Assembly (NCBI RefSeq): GCF_023008585.1
Contig: NZ_CP095391.1
Location: 310,001-374,000, forward strand
Length of the DNA: 64,000 bases
Source of the DNA: Natribaculum breve
GTDB lineage: Archaea; Halobacteriota; Halobacteria; Halobacteriales; Natrialbaceae
Direction: 5' to 3'
Shown: piece by piece, positions 36,767 through 44,428 of the stretch
How the letters are laid out: each line of letters opens with the position of its first letter
Numbering within the stretch: the stretch's first letter is position 1
Notes under the pieces: model-generated
The model's input: the letters and a program-made list of their open reading frames with translations, nothing else
What the model was told of the DNA's origin: nothing
Databases searched by the model: none
Program-made: the position numbers and the translations under genes

Positions 36767-37023
36767 CTGTCTCTTACCCATCCGTCGGAGTCTCGCGAAA
36801 GCGGCGTTTCAGAGACTCTCGAGGCGGGCGAGAACGAACCGAGACCTACAGGAAGAGAGACGAGATCGACGCTCGGTCACGGAGCGTGGTACTCGAGTCG
36901 ACTGCGTTTGGATCCACAATCACGGATTTTGCCCGACGAAAGGCGCTGAATACTGGTATCTCGATCGCCACTCTCCTGTGGATCGCTCGCAGACTGGTAG
37001 CGCACCTTGTGGGTAAGAGACAG
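36767..37023. mobile_element. 257-bp MITE of the Tn5-like IS, copy B
   Basis: Same terminal repeats and interior as copies A and C (interior includes GACGAGATCGACGCTCGG and TGGTATCTCGATCGCCACTC). It sits at the apex of a hairpin AGGAGAgAGCCCACGACT / AGTCGTGGGCTTTCTCCT. The flanking 10-mers are GACTGTAGTC and GACTACAGTC, which are reverse complements of each other rather than an exact direct repeat. Confidence 0.85.
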
Positions 37024-37070
37024 GACTACAGTCGTGGGCTTTCTCCTGTATTTCTGTAATCCTCGAACGC

Positions 37071-37328
37071 GTGCCTTCCTCGTTGACGGGCGTGACGAAC
37101 TCGGCGGTCACGCGCTTGTCTATCGTGGCGAGCGAGCAGGGCGAGGGAATTCACCTCAAAAATAAACAGAATCCAGACGTTCAACCTATCGACGATCTCC
37201 CGGTGGATATATCGGGCTTCGACAACCCCGATATGACCGTAAGAATCGTCGATACCGATGGCAACGTCATTGACGGCGGTGAATTCGCTCTCAGAGAACT
37301 CTACGAAGAGGCGAACAATGCCAACTAA
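37071..37328 (+). CDS. Protein-tail ORF, copy 2
   Basis: An 85-codon frame with a GTG start; only the last 55 or so residues look like real protein (IDDLPVDISGFDNPDMTVRI, VDTDGNVIDGGEFALRELYE). The same tail occurs at 34990-35117. It overlaps the start of the next gene by 11 bases, which suggests it was the 3' end of a gene translationally coupled to it. The upstream part is hairpin-derived and in competing frames, so the original N-terminus is lost. It could be the tip of a secreted or polymorphic toxin; not proven. Confidence 0.4.
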   Translation: MPSSLTGVTNSAVTRLSIVASEQGEGIHLKNKQNPDVQPIDDLPVDISGFDNPDMTVRIVDTDGNVIDGGEFALRELYEEANNAN

Positions 37329-38304
37329 AGACTACGACTATATCACGTACGATGACCGTCTCTTCCGGCTGCGGTTCGAGACGCCGCTCGACGACCTGAA
37401 CTCCGAACAGCAGTTTGAACGTGGCTTACAGACGGTCACCGAGACGATCGACGCCTTCGAGCCCCTGCTCTACCCAACAGCCGTCGAGTACGTCGTTTCC
37501 AGTGCTGACGGAGACGACTCTCACGAGAAGAAACTCCACGATAACACGGGTATTTCGGCTGTCGAGATTATCGACTCGATTCGACAGACTGCAGAGTCTA
37601 CTTCTGCCCCACGTCTTGCCCGGCTCGAATTCACGGGTAGCGTGCGAATCACGCTATCAGATGGTATCCATTATTTTGGGCGAAATGGTGATCTCTCCGA
37701 CGCTGAAAAACGGGTAACACCATCGAGTGACGTTTCTATCCCCCTCGAGATCACTATTCAGCAACACGACGTTATGAGACCGTCTCAGACCGAGATAGTT
37801 CGTATCGAAGGGCATTCGGACCACTGGCTCGATGGCGACGAGGAGAAGTTCTACCTCTCCGAAGCCACACCACTGGCAAAGATCGACCAGTCGCGACTCG
37901 CGGCGGCGCTTTCGACCCTCTACGATGCCGTCGACCCTGTCGAGATCGTCTTCGATACGTTCGAGAACACGGAGGGATGGCATACGCCGAGACAGACCGT
38001 CCCCGCGTATCAGTCACTGCAGATCCGACACGCCGTCGAATGGGTGTTCGACAACTTCGAACGACGGCAACCTGACGAGACCTCACTCGAGTTCGAATAC
38101 ACCGGTGACGAAGTTCATCCGCTGGTAACCCACACACAGGGGAGTTCCCCCGACGAGAAGGTACACCTCTTCCTTCGGAAAGCGATCCCCGAGGACCGAC
38201 TCGGGGACGGTGCGACCGCCACAGTTCGCTATCCCAGCAGTACTGCTACCTTCAGTAGAGATCCCAGCGGAAAGTGGATTCTCGACGACGAATCGAACCT
38301 GTAG
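37318..38304 (+). CDS. Orphan protein downstream of the tail ORF
   Basis: A 328-residue acidic soluble protein without recognised domain. Mixed alpha/beta; N-terminal DYDYITYDDRLFRLRFETPL, a strand-rich middle (RLEFTGSVRITLSDGIHYFG) and a C-terminal part ending ATFSRDPSGKWILDDESNL. The ATG at 37318 overlaps the tail ORF. Position and size fit an immunity-type or effector partner of the lost upstream protein, but nothing in the sequence proves this. Codon use matches the host. Confidence 0.6.
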   Translation: MPTKDYDYITYDDRLFRLRFETPLDDLNSEQQFERGLQTVTETIDAFEPLLYPTAVEYVVSSADGDDSHEKKLHDNTGISAVEIIDSIRQTAESTSAPRLARLEFTGSVRITLSDGIHYFGRNGDLSDAEKRVTPSSDVSIPLEITIQQHDVMRPSQTEIVRIEGHSDHWLDGDEEKFYLSEATPLAKIDQSRLAAALSTLYDAVDPVEIVFDTFENTEGWHTPRQTVPAYQSLQIRHAVEWVFDNFERRQPDETSLEFEYTGDEVHPLVTHTQGSSPDEKVHLFLRKAIPEDRLGDGATATVRYPSSTATFSRDPSGKWILDDESNL

Positions 38305-38325
38305 CAGCACCGCTCGATAGCCGTT

Positions 38326-38346
38326 ACGAGACGCCTGCGGCGTCTC
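38326..38346. repeat. Perfect 9-bp hairpin at an element end
   Basis: CGAGACGCC-tgc-GGCGTCTCG followed by CACTTGACCCCGAG. The stem is the same as in array II, the loop differs, and the following sequence is a variant of the tnpB end there. Confidence 0.55.
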
Positions 38347-38363
38347 GAAGCACTTGACCCCGA

Positions 38364-38633
38364 GTGGTCCGATGTCAGCTCCGCGCCGGCGCACTCTGGG
38401 AACTCGACGACGGTGCGTTCCTCCATCGGACGATCGACGCTCGAGGCAACCCTATCGGCGATCTCCCGGATGGGGTCAGCCCTGCAGACGAACCGTACCC
38501 GCCGCTAATTCGGCTCGACGTGCCACCGGCGTTCGTCCGCCTCGAATCGCCGACAGACGAGAACATCGTGACGAAAGTCATGACGATGGACGTCGACGGC
38601 ATCGAACGGCTCATCGAGCAGCGGATACTGTGA
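38364..38633 (+). CDS. Possible small hypothetical protein
   Basis: An 89-codon frame with partly haloarchaeal composition (GNPIGDLPDGVSPADEPYPP, RLESPTDENIVTKVMTMDVD). No family recognised. The first 20 residues derive from the element end, so this may be the surviving 3' part of a truncated gene. Confidence 0.35.
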   Translation: MVRCQLRAGALWELDDGAFLHRTIDARGNPIGDLPDGVSPADEPYPPLIRLDVPPAFVRLESPTDENIVTKVMTMDVDGIERLIEQRIL

Positions 38634-38765
38634 GCCCACACGACGACGCAGCAGTGGAGTATGGCGTGGACTCCCGTTCTGGCCGACTCGGTGGAAAAGA
38701 CGGACTCCGGTCGCGCTCGCCATCCAGCTGTCTCCCTGCCCATGCGCTATAATAGCACAGACCGA

Positions 38766-39281
38766 ATGAGTTGGGGCATGGACGTCTTCGAGGCGATCGA
38801 GACGCGGCTCGAAATCAAGGAGTTCGACGACCGACGGATCGACGAGACGGTGAAGCGAAACGTACTGGAGGCCGGGCGACTCGCGCCGAGCGGGAGAAAC
38901 CTCCAACACTGGCAGTTCGTTCTCGTGGACGACCCGGAGGACGTCGGTCGGTTGGGGGAGTTGAGCCCGACGGGCGGCTGGGTCGCAGACGCGGACTTCG
39001 CGGTCGTCGTCTGTACCGATCCCCAGTACGACTTCAACGAACTCGACGCCGGCCGGGCGGTCACGCACATGCAACTCGCAGCCTGGGAAGACGGCGTCGG
39101 TTCGCGCATCTACACGGTCGACCGATCCGCCGTGAAGGAGTTTCTCGAGATCCCCGACGACGTCGACCTCACGCTCGTCGCCGGCTTTGGCTATCCTACA
39201 CACGACGTCGAGGGGGTCAAAGATCGCAGACCGCTCGAGGAGGTCGCCTCGCGTGGCCGATACGGACGCCCGCTCGAGTAG
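38766..39281 (+). CDS. Nitroreductase family protein
   Basis: A 171-residue FMN-dependent nitroreductase-like oxidoreductase. N-terminal MDVFEAIETRLEIKEFDDRR and RLAPSGRNLQHWQFVLVDD (FMN phosphate and ring contacts); C-terminal LTLVAGFGYPTHDVEGVKDR and the KDRRPLEEVA tail that binds FMN phosphate. Length fits compact nitroreductases. Start at 38766 (MSWG...) or at the internal ATG 38778 (MDVFEAI), the latter being typical of the family. A piece of this gene is duplicated at 36656-36740. Confidence 0.88.
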   Translation: MSWGMDVFEAIETRLEIKEFDDRRIDETVKRNVLEAGRLAPSGRNLQHWQFVLVDDPEDVGRLGELSPTGGWVADADFAVVVCTDPQYDFNELDAGRAVTHMQLAAWEDGVGSRIYTVDRSAVKEFLEIPDDVDLTLVAGFGYPTHDVEGVKDRRPLEEVASRGRYGRPLE

Positions 39282-39422
39282 GGCGGAATCCCCCCTCGAT
39301 AGCGAACACTCCCCGCGGGACCGATCCGAGTGCATGCGAGGACGGAGACGTCCTGACAGTCTTCCCGCGCTGAAAGTCGAGGATTGCCAAACGAGGGATA
39401 ATAAGTCCCGGCGTGGACGGTG

Positions 39423-40565
39423 ATGGTGAATGGTCATTCAGTCATTATGAAGCCGTGGAGACAGCAGGCCGTAGAGACAGACGTCGGAGACGACCTGCTC
39501 GAGTGGAGTCGGACGTCCGGCCCGTTATTGATCGGAATCGTCGTTTCGCTGCTGTTGTTTCTGTTTGCAGTCCAGTTGCTAGGGACGTCGACGGAGTCTG
39601 CAGCGGGCTCGCTCGAGCGACTCTTCAGGCGATACGTCGCCGGGGGTGGATCCGCCCTGGGGGTGAGCTGGATCGCGACGTACGTGCTCACCAACGGGTC
39701 TGTGGTGGCCGCACTCTCCGTGTCGCTATTCAAGGCGGGAATCGTCACGGCCCAGCAGCTGTTTCTGATGATCGCGGGGTCGCGTCTCGGGGCGGCCGCG
39801 ATCGTCCTCCTGATCGGGGGCCTCGATTACTTCCAGAAACGGCGCTACTCGATCGGCGAGGCCACCGAGCTGGGCGTACTGACGTTCCTGTTGACCCACA
39901 CGGTCTACCTGCCGGCAACCATTTTCGGGTATCTCCTGTTACCGTCACTCCAGACGCTACTCGAGGGTGTGACCGGCCGGTTCGAGCTCGCCACGCATCC
40001 GTTGGCGGTCTTCGAACCGATTACGCAGGCCATCGTCGACGCCACAGGCGTGGGCCTGGGGCTGGCCGTCGCCATTCTCGTGTTGTTCACCAGTCTCACC
40101 CTCTTCGACTGGGTCCTCGAGCGGGTCGACACCGAGTGGCTTCGCCAGCACTTCTTCCGCCGGTTCCAGCACAAGTGGACCTCCCTCGGACTGGGGATCC
40201 TCATCACCGGTCTCACGACCAGCGTCGCGTTCTCCCTGGGCGTGATCGTACCGCTCTATAACCGCGAGTACGTCAAACGGCGGGAGATCGTTCCCTACGT
40301 TCTCGGGGCGAACATCGGGACGCTCTTCGATACGGTCGTCATCGCCGTGCTCCTGGATACTCCCGAGGGAGCGACGATCACGCTGTCACTGCTTGCAATT
40401 GGGACAGTCATAACGGTCGGCATACTGTGGGCGTTTTCACCGTACGTTCGATCGATCGAAACGATCCACCGCCAACTCACTAACGATCGCCGGTATCTCG
40501 CCGCCTTTTTCCTCTCACTGGTCGTCGTTCCGACGGTAATCGTCTTCCTGCCAGTCGTCCTGTGA
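39423..40565 (+). CDS. Na/Pi-cotransporter-like membrane protein
   Basis: About 380 residues with about nine or ten hydrophobic helices and two inverted Na/Pi-symporter-type repeats. The first has SALGVSWIATYVLTNGSVVA and the second SVAFSLGVIVPLYN and YVLGANIGTLFDTVVIAVLL, where GANIGT is the family signature. The soluble PhoU-like domain of full-length PNaS proteins is absent. Probable sodium-coupled anion carrier; phosphate is the family default. ATG at 39423, or 39447 if the short N-terminal stretch is not used. UspA follows after 44 bases. Confidence 0.8.
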   Translation: MVNGHSVIMKPWRQQAVETDVGDDLLEWSRTSGPLLIGIVVSLLLFLFAVQLLGTSTESAAGSLERLFRRYVAGGGSALGVSWIATYVLTNGSVVAALSVSLFKAGIVTAQQLFLMIAGSRLGAAAIVLLIGGLDYFQKRRYSIGEATELGVLTFLLTHTVYLPATIFGYLLLPSLQTLLEGVTGRFELATHPLAVFEPITQAIVDATGVGLGLAVAILVLFTSLTLFDWVLERVDTEWLRQHFFRRFQHKWTSLGLGILITGLTTSVAFSLGVIVPLYNREYVKRREIVPYVLGANIGTLFDTVVIAVLLDTPEGATITLSLLAIGTVITVGILWAFSPYVRSIETIHRQLTNDRRYLAAFFLSLVVVPTVIVFLPVVL

Positions 40566-40609
40566 CCGGCACCGCGGTCCTATTTAAGCCGGTGTGCCGA
40601 AGTGACGGT

Positions 40610-41038
40610 ATGGCTTCGATCGACAGGGTTCTCGTGGCGTTCGATGGCACACCTCTCTCGACGAAGGCACTCGAACACGCGCTCGACGTCTACCCGGACG
40701 CGTCGATTTCGGTCCTCCACGTCATCGACTACGTCGAAGAGAGCTACGGTGCGAAAGCGCTGGTCGGTGACGAGACGCTGCAGGAGCGGGCCCACGACCG
40801 GTCGGCGGAACTGCTCGCCGAGGCCGAGGAGATCGCCGCCGAACACGACCTCGAGGTGTCGACGGCGACGGAGGTCGGCAAATCCGCAGACAATATCGTC
40901 GAGTACGCCGATACACACGACAGCGACATGATCGTGATCGGGAGTCACGGACGATCGGGCGTCCCTCGAATACTCCTGGGTTCGGTCGCCGAGACCGTGA
41001 TCCGGCGTGCGTCGGTGCCCGTCACCGTCGTCAGGTAG
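40610..41038 (+). CDS. Universal stress protein (UspA family)
   Basis: A 142-residue single-domain Usp. N-terminal IDRVLVAFDGTPLSTKALEH with the first nucleotide-binding strand, and the C-terminal ATP-binding signature VIGSHGRSGVPRILLGSVAE followed by VIRRASVPVTVVR. Probably dimeric and ATP-binding, acting in stress response. It lies 44 bases after the transporter gene and is likely in the same transcript, a common transporter-Usp pairing in halobacteria. Confidence 0.92.
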   Translation: MASIDRVLVAFDGTPLSTKALEHALDVYPDASISVLHVIDYVEESYGAKALVGDETLQERAHDRSAELLAEAEEIAAEHDLEVSTATEVGKSADNIVEYADTHDSDMIVIGSHGRSGVPRILLGSVAETVIRRASVPVTVVR

Positions 41039-41147
41039 CCCGACTCGAGACCGACGCGTCGGATCTCGGACTGATCGAACGACTCGATTCGACCGCGATT
41101 TTCGGTACTCGTCGGAATTTGCTTTTGGAAGCCGGTCTGGCTGTCGT

Positions 41148-41899
41148 TCACTCGTTCTCGCGATCTTGCAACCGTTGACGGCGCCGCTGGAACTCGTCCT
41201 CGTCGATCTCGCCGCGTGCGTACTGGCGTCGAAGGGTCGTCATCGCCGAATCGGTACTCTCCGACCGAGTATCTCCGCGCGGTGGCGCGCCCAGTAGAGC
41301 ACTCCACCGATCACGCCGAGAACTCCGAGTGCGCCACCGACGAATTGGAGGCCACCTCCCCAGCCTCTGTTCCGTCCGTTCATCATTCCTGGTCCTCTCC
41401 CAGGCCCCATCATTCCACCACCGGTATTCCCGTCGCTGTTGGAGCCTCCACCGACGCCGGCGGTCCCCTGGTCGACGATCGTCTCGCTTTCGGGTACGTT
41501 CCCGTACGGGATCGGGCTCTCTTCGGCCGGACCACCGGGGCTATCGACGACGATTCGACCAACCATCCCGACCGACTCGTGTGGGATACAGTAGTAGTCG
41601 TACGTGCCTGGCGTCTCGAACGTCTGCTCGAAGCTCCCTTCCGAGATAGTGCCGCTATCGAAGGCAGTAGCGTCCGATGGGATGCGATCTGGATAAGCCG
41701 TCGCGGAGTGCGACCCGGCTTCAATCTCGAAGCGAACGGTGGCACCAGGCTCGACGTACAGGCCGATCGGATCGAAGTAGTTGTTGCCCATCTTGACGAC
41801 GGGTGTCTCCTGTGCGGTCGCTGACTGTGTGAGTCCCGTGCTCGCGACCGTACTCGCTCCGAGCGCTCGCAGGAACTGTCGTCTACTGTGGTCTGTCAT
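41148..41899 (-). CDS. Halocyanin-like copper protein with frameshifted SHOCT tail
   Basis: Main frame 41240-41899 (219 residues): twin-arginine signal HSRRQFLRALGAS, then a cupredoxin domain with VKMGNNYFDPIGLYVEPGAT, ligand His in SHSATAYPD, and the C-terminal copper loop YDYYCIPHESVGMVG. A Gly/Met-rich linker and one membrane helix follow. The frame ends at 41240, but another frame continues at once with TTLRRQYARGEIDEDEFQ to a stop at 41148, a complete SHOCT domain. The normal gene would be one cupredoxin-TM-SHOCT chain; a one-base indel near 41260-41290 breaks it. Real mutation or sequencing error cannot be told apart. Confidence 0.75.
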
Positions 41900-41921
41900 G
41901 GATCTGTGTCGGTATCCTTCG

Positions 41922-42263
41922 TTATTCGCGTACGATGTCGACGAGACGCTGGGTGAGGCCAGACGGCCGCTGGGTCGCGTTCTCGATGGCCGTCTCCATG
42001 TCGTCCCGGTCGACGATCCCGATGAATTCGGCGATCCGTTCGCCGTTCGCGTAAACGAGCGTCGTGGGCGTCTTCCGGACGTTATACTCCGCGGCCGTTT
42101 CCAGATCGGTCTGAATGTCGACCTCCCGGAACTCGACGTCCGGATACTCGTCCTCGAGGCCGTCGTTTTTCTCCCGCTGTGTTGCGCACGCCCCGCACGT
42201 CTCTTGGGTGAAGAAGATGACTTCGATCACGTTCTCCGCTACGGTCTTGCTTTTTAACCCCAT
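41922..42263 (-). CDS. Thioredoxin-family protein
   Basis: A 113-residue thioredoxin fold with the redox motif in FFTQETCGACATQREKNDG (CGAC), the cis-proline in RKTPTTLVYANGERIAEF and the usual C-terminal helix. A CxxC with Gly-Ala suggests a reducing or metal-handling thiol protein. It is 22 bases upstream of the halocyanin gene on the same strand, so it may help copper loading or thiol repair of exported redox proteins. Confidence 0.88.
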   Translation of the reverse strand: MGLKSKTVAENVIEVIFFTQETCGACATQREKNDGLEDEYPDVEFREVDIQTDLETAAEYNVRKTPTTLVYANGERIAEFIGIVDRDDMETAIENATQRPSGLTQRLVDIVRE

Positions 42264-42594
42264 TTCCCTTCACAATCCTGCCCTATGACTGCCCTAAATT
42301 TTCGATTCCAAGGTAGGCGTCAAGAGAAGGGTGCTCGAGCCGTGGCGGAACTCATCCGGTTCGCTCGAGCTGGTCTCGCCGGCCACAAGCGTCGGTGTAG
42401 ACGGGCTGACAGTCGGGCAGCCCCAGAATCGGGGGCGAGGATGCGTCCCTGCCCCGACACGCATCCGTCCGAGCCCACCGATAAGGAAAATCCGCCGTGT
42501 GGCGGTGCCCCCCAGGCGGGACCAGCCCACAATCGGAGTAGTCGAGAGCGGGAATGGGGTGATTCTCGCCTCGACGAGGCGAGGTTCGTGCCGC
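42264..42594. other. Intergenic, no supported gene
   Basis: About 330 bases between the thioredoxin gene and the permease. Repeated G/C-rich words around 42410-42530 but no coherent frame. Promoter of the thioredoxin-halocyanin operon lies at the left edge (A/T-rich 42290-42310). Confidence 0.4.
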
Positions 42595-43998
42595 TCAGTG
42601 GTGCTCGTGGTTCTGGGAGGAGTGGACTCCTGAAACCTGCGGATGCGCGTGCGAGAACGCGGTCGGGTTCCTCTTGAACGACCGCTTGCACTGGTTCGAA
42701 CAGAAGTAGTACGTCTCGCCGCCGTGGGTGGCGCTCGGACCGCTCTCGTCGGTCCGCATCCCACAGACCGGATCGCGGTACTGACCGGGCGCACCGAGTC
42801 CGCGTTGGTAGACGTAGAGGAGGAATCCCGAGAGGGCGAACGCGATCAGGTTGAGGTAGAACCGGTAGTCTCGTTCGAAATACGTTTGTTCGGTGGCAGT
42901 CTGTCCGCCGGCGAGGTTCGGGACGATGTCGAGGACGGAGAACAACTGCTCCATGAGAAAGCCAGTGAAGGCCATCGTCACGAAGAAGACGCCGAGGATG
43001 TACAGCATCACGGTCCAGCCGTAGTACTTCCGGTAGACGTTCAGGACCGGGATCGTGATGAGATCTGCGTAGACGAACGCGATGACGCCCGCAAAGCCCA
43101 CCCCGCCACCCCACAACGCGACGGCGAACGGGACGTTACCGATACTCCCCACGAAGCTGATAATCGCGATCGCCACGCCCATAATCGCGTTCTCCGCGCT
43201 CACGAGCAGTCCGTCACCCTGGAGGAAGAGCGTGTTCCACACGCGCTGTGGGACGAACACGATGACGAAACCCGAGATGAGAAAGCCGGCGACGACGTCT
43301 TTCCAGATCATCGACCACTCTTTGCGATACTGGTTTCCGAGCTTGTACCAGCCGCCCCACGACAGGAGTTCGTCCCGCCAGCTGCCGCTCCCCGAGACCG
43401 CTTGCTCGTAGGTCTCGAGACAGCCCGCAGAACAGAACTTCAGCGTTTCACCGCCGTCGGTCACCAGCGAGTACTCGTCTTTGCCTTCCATCCCACAGGT
43501 CGGGTCTTCGGTGATGCCCTGGTCGCGATCGCGCTGGTTCAGTTCCTCCCGGACCTCGTCGAAGAGAGTCTCCGGGAGCGTCAGATGGACGATGAGCGCC
43601 ATCACGGCGATGAGGACAATCCCACCGAACAGTTCGGCGACCAGAAACTCCCAGCCGAGCAGGATCAGGATCATCAGCCCCAGTTCGACGATCAGGTTCG
43701 TCGAGGCGAACATGAACGCGAGGACGTTCACGACGTGTGCGCCCTTCTTGAATAGCCCCTTCCCGATCGCGACAGCGCCAAAGCTACACCCGCTGCTGGC
43801 GGCGCCGAACAGCGTCGCTTTCGCGAGCCCACTGACGTCTCCCTCCCCGAGGACCCGTGCCATCCGCTCTTTGGAGACGTAGACCTGGACGAGACTCGTA
43901 ATGACGAGACCCATGATAATCGCCCAGGCAGCGGTCCAGAGAAAGCCGACTCCAATCCGCATCGACTCGAGAATTCCGTCGACGAGCGCGGCTTCCAT
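42595..43998 (-). CDS. YraQ/ArsP-type permease with two YHS domains
   Basis: A 467-residue membrane protein. Two permease bundles of the DUF318/ArsP_1 type: GLAKATLFGAASSGCSFGAV in the first and ISFVGSIGNVPFAVALWGGG in the second. Two metal-binding YHS domains are fused, one between the bundles (DPTCGMEGKDEYSLVTDGGE...FCSAGCLETYE) and one near the C-terminus (DPVCGMRTDESG...YYFCSNQCKRSF). The tail is His-rich (SQNHEHH). It probably moves a soft-metal or metalloid species, with copper plausible given the halocyanin and thioredoxin neighbours. ATG at 43998. Confidence 0.88.
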   Translation of the reverse strand: MEAALVDGILESMRIGVGFLWTAAWAIIMGLVITSLVQVYVSKERMARVLGEGDVSGLAKATLFGAASSGCSFGAVAIGKGLFKKGAHVVNVLAFMFASTNLIVELGLMILILLGWEFLVAELFGGIVLIAVMALIVHLTLPETLFDEVREELNQRDRDQGITEDPTCGMEGKDEYSLVTDGGETLKFCSAGCLETYEQAVSGSGSWRDELLSWGGWYKLGNQYRKEWSMIWKDVVAGFLISGFVIVFVPQRVWNTLFLQGDGLLVSAENAIMGVAIAIISFVGSIGNVPFAVALWGGGVGFAGVIAFVYADLITIPVLNVYRKYYGWTVMLYILGVFFVTMAFTGFLMEQLFSVLDIVPNLAGGQTATEQTYFERDYRFYLNLIAFALSGFLLYVYQRGLGAPGQYRDPVCGMRTDESGPSATHGGETYYFCSNQCKRSFKRNPTAFSHAHPQVSGVHSSQNHEHH

Positions 43999-44428
43999 AG
44001 TTAGACTATCGCAGCCTCCTTTTTGCCCGTTTCCCTTAATAAATCGAAGAATAGGGGACTAAATCCTGTACTATCGAAGGTTCCTCACCACTTTTGTCGA
44101 TATTCATGTTTCAATTCGATATTTGTTCTGTTAGATCCCCCGAGAACAAGCAGTCACGTCTCCTCAGTTCGTCTCAACGCTCACGCTGGATGGCCGTGCG
44201 ACTGTCCGTTCGAAACCAGACAGACAACTAGCTCGTGGAATACGTCGCTGTGACGATCTTTGATATCCTCCCAAAGAGCGGGCTTTCTCCGTGGACTACC
44301 ACGATCGGTGCCCCAGGGCCGTTTTTCAGCGAGTGAACACGATTGTGAACGACGGGCGAAGGCGTTACCGCACGGAATGGAGACTACTCCGCGTCAGGCC
44401 ACCGTTCGATGTACACCGTCTCGTCGGT

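Noticed and set aside
42285..42677. Plus-strand 130-codon ORF
   Set aside because: Overlaps the 3' end of the permease gene in antisense; composition not haloarchaeal.
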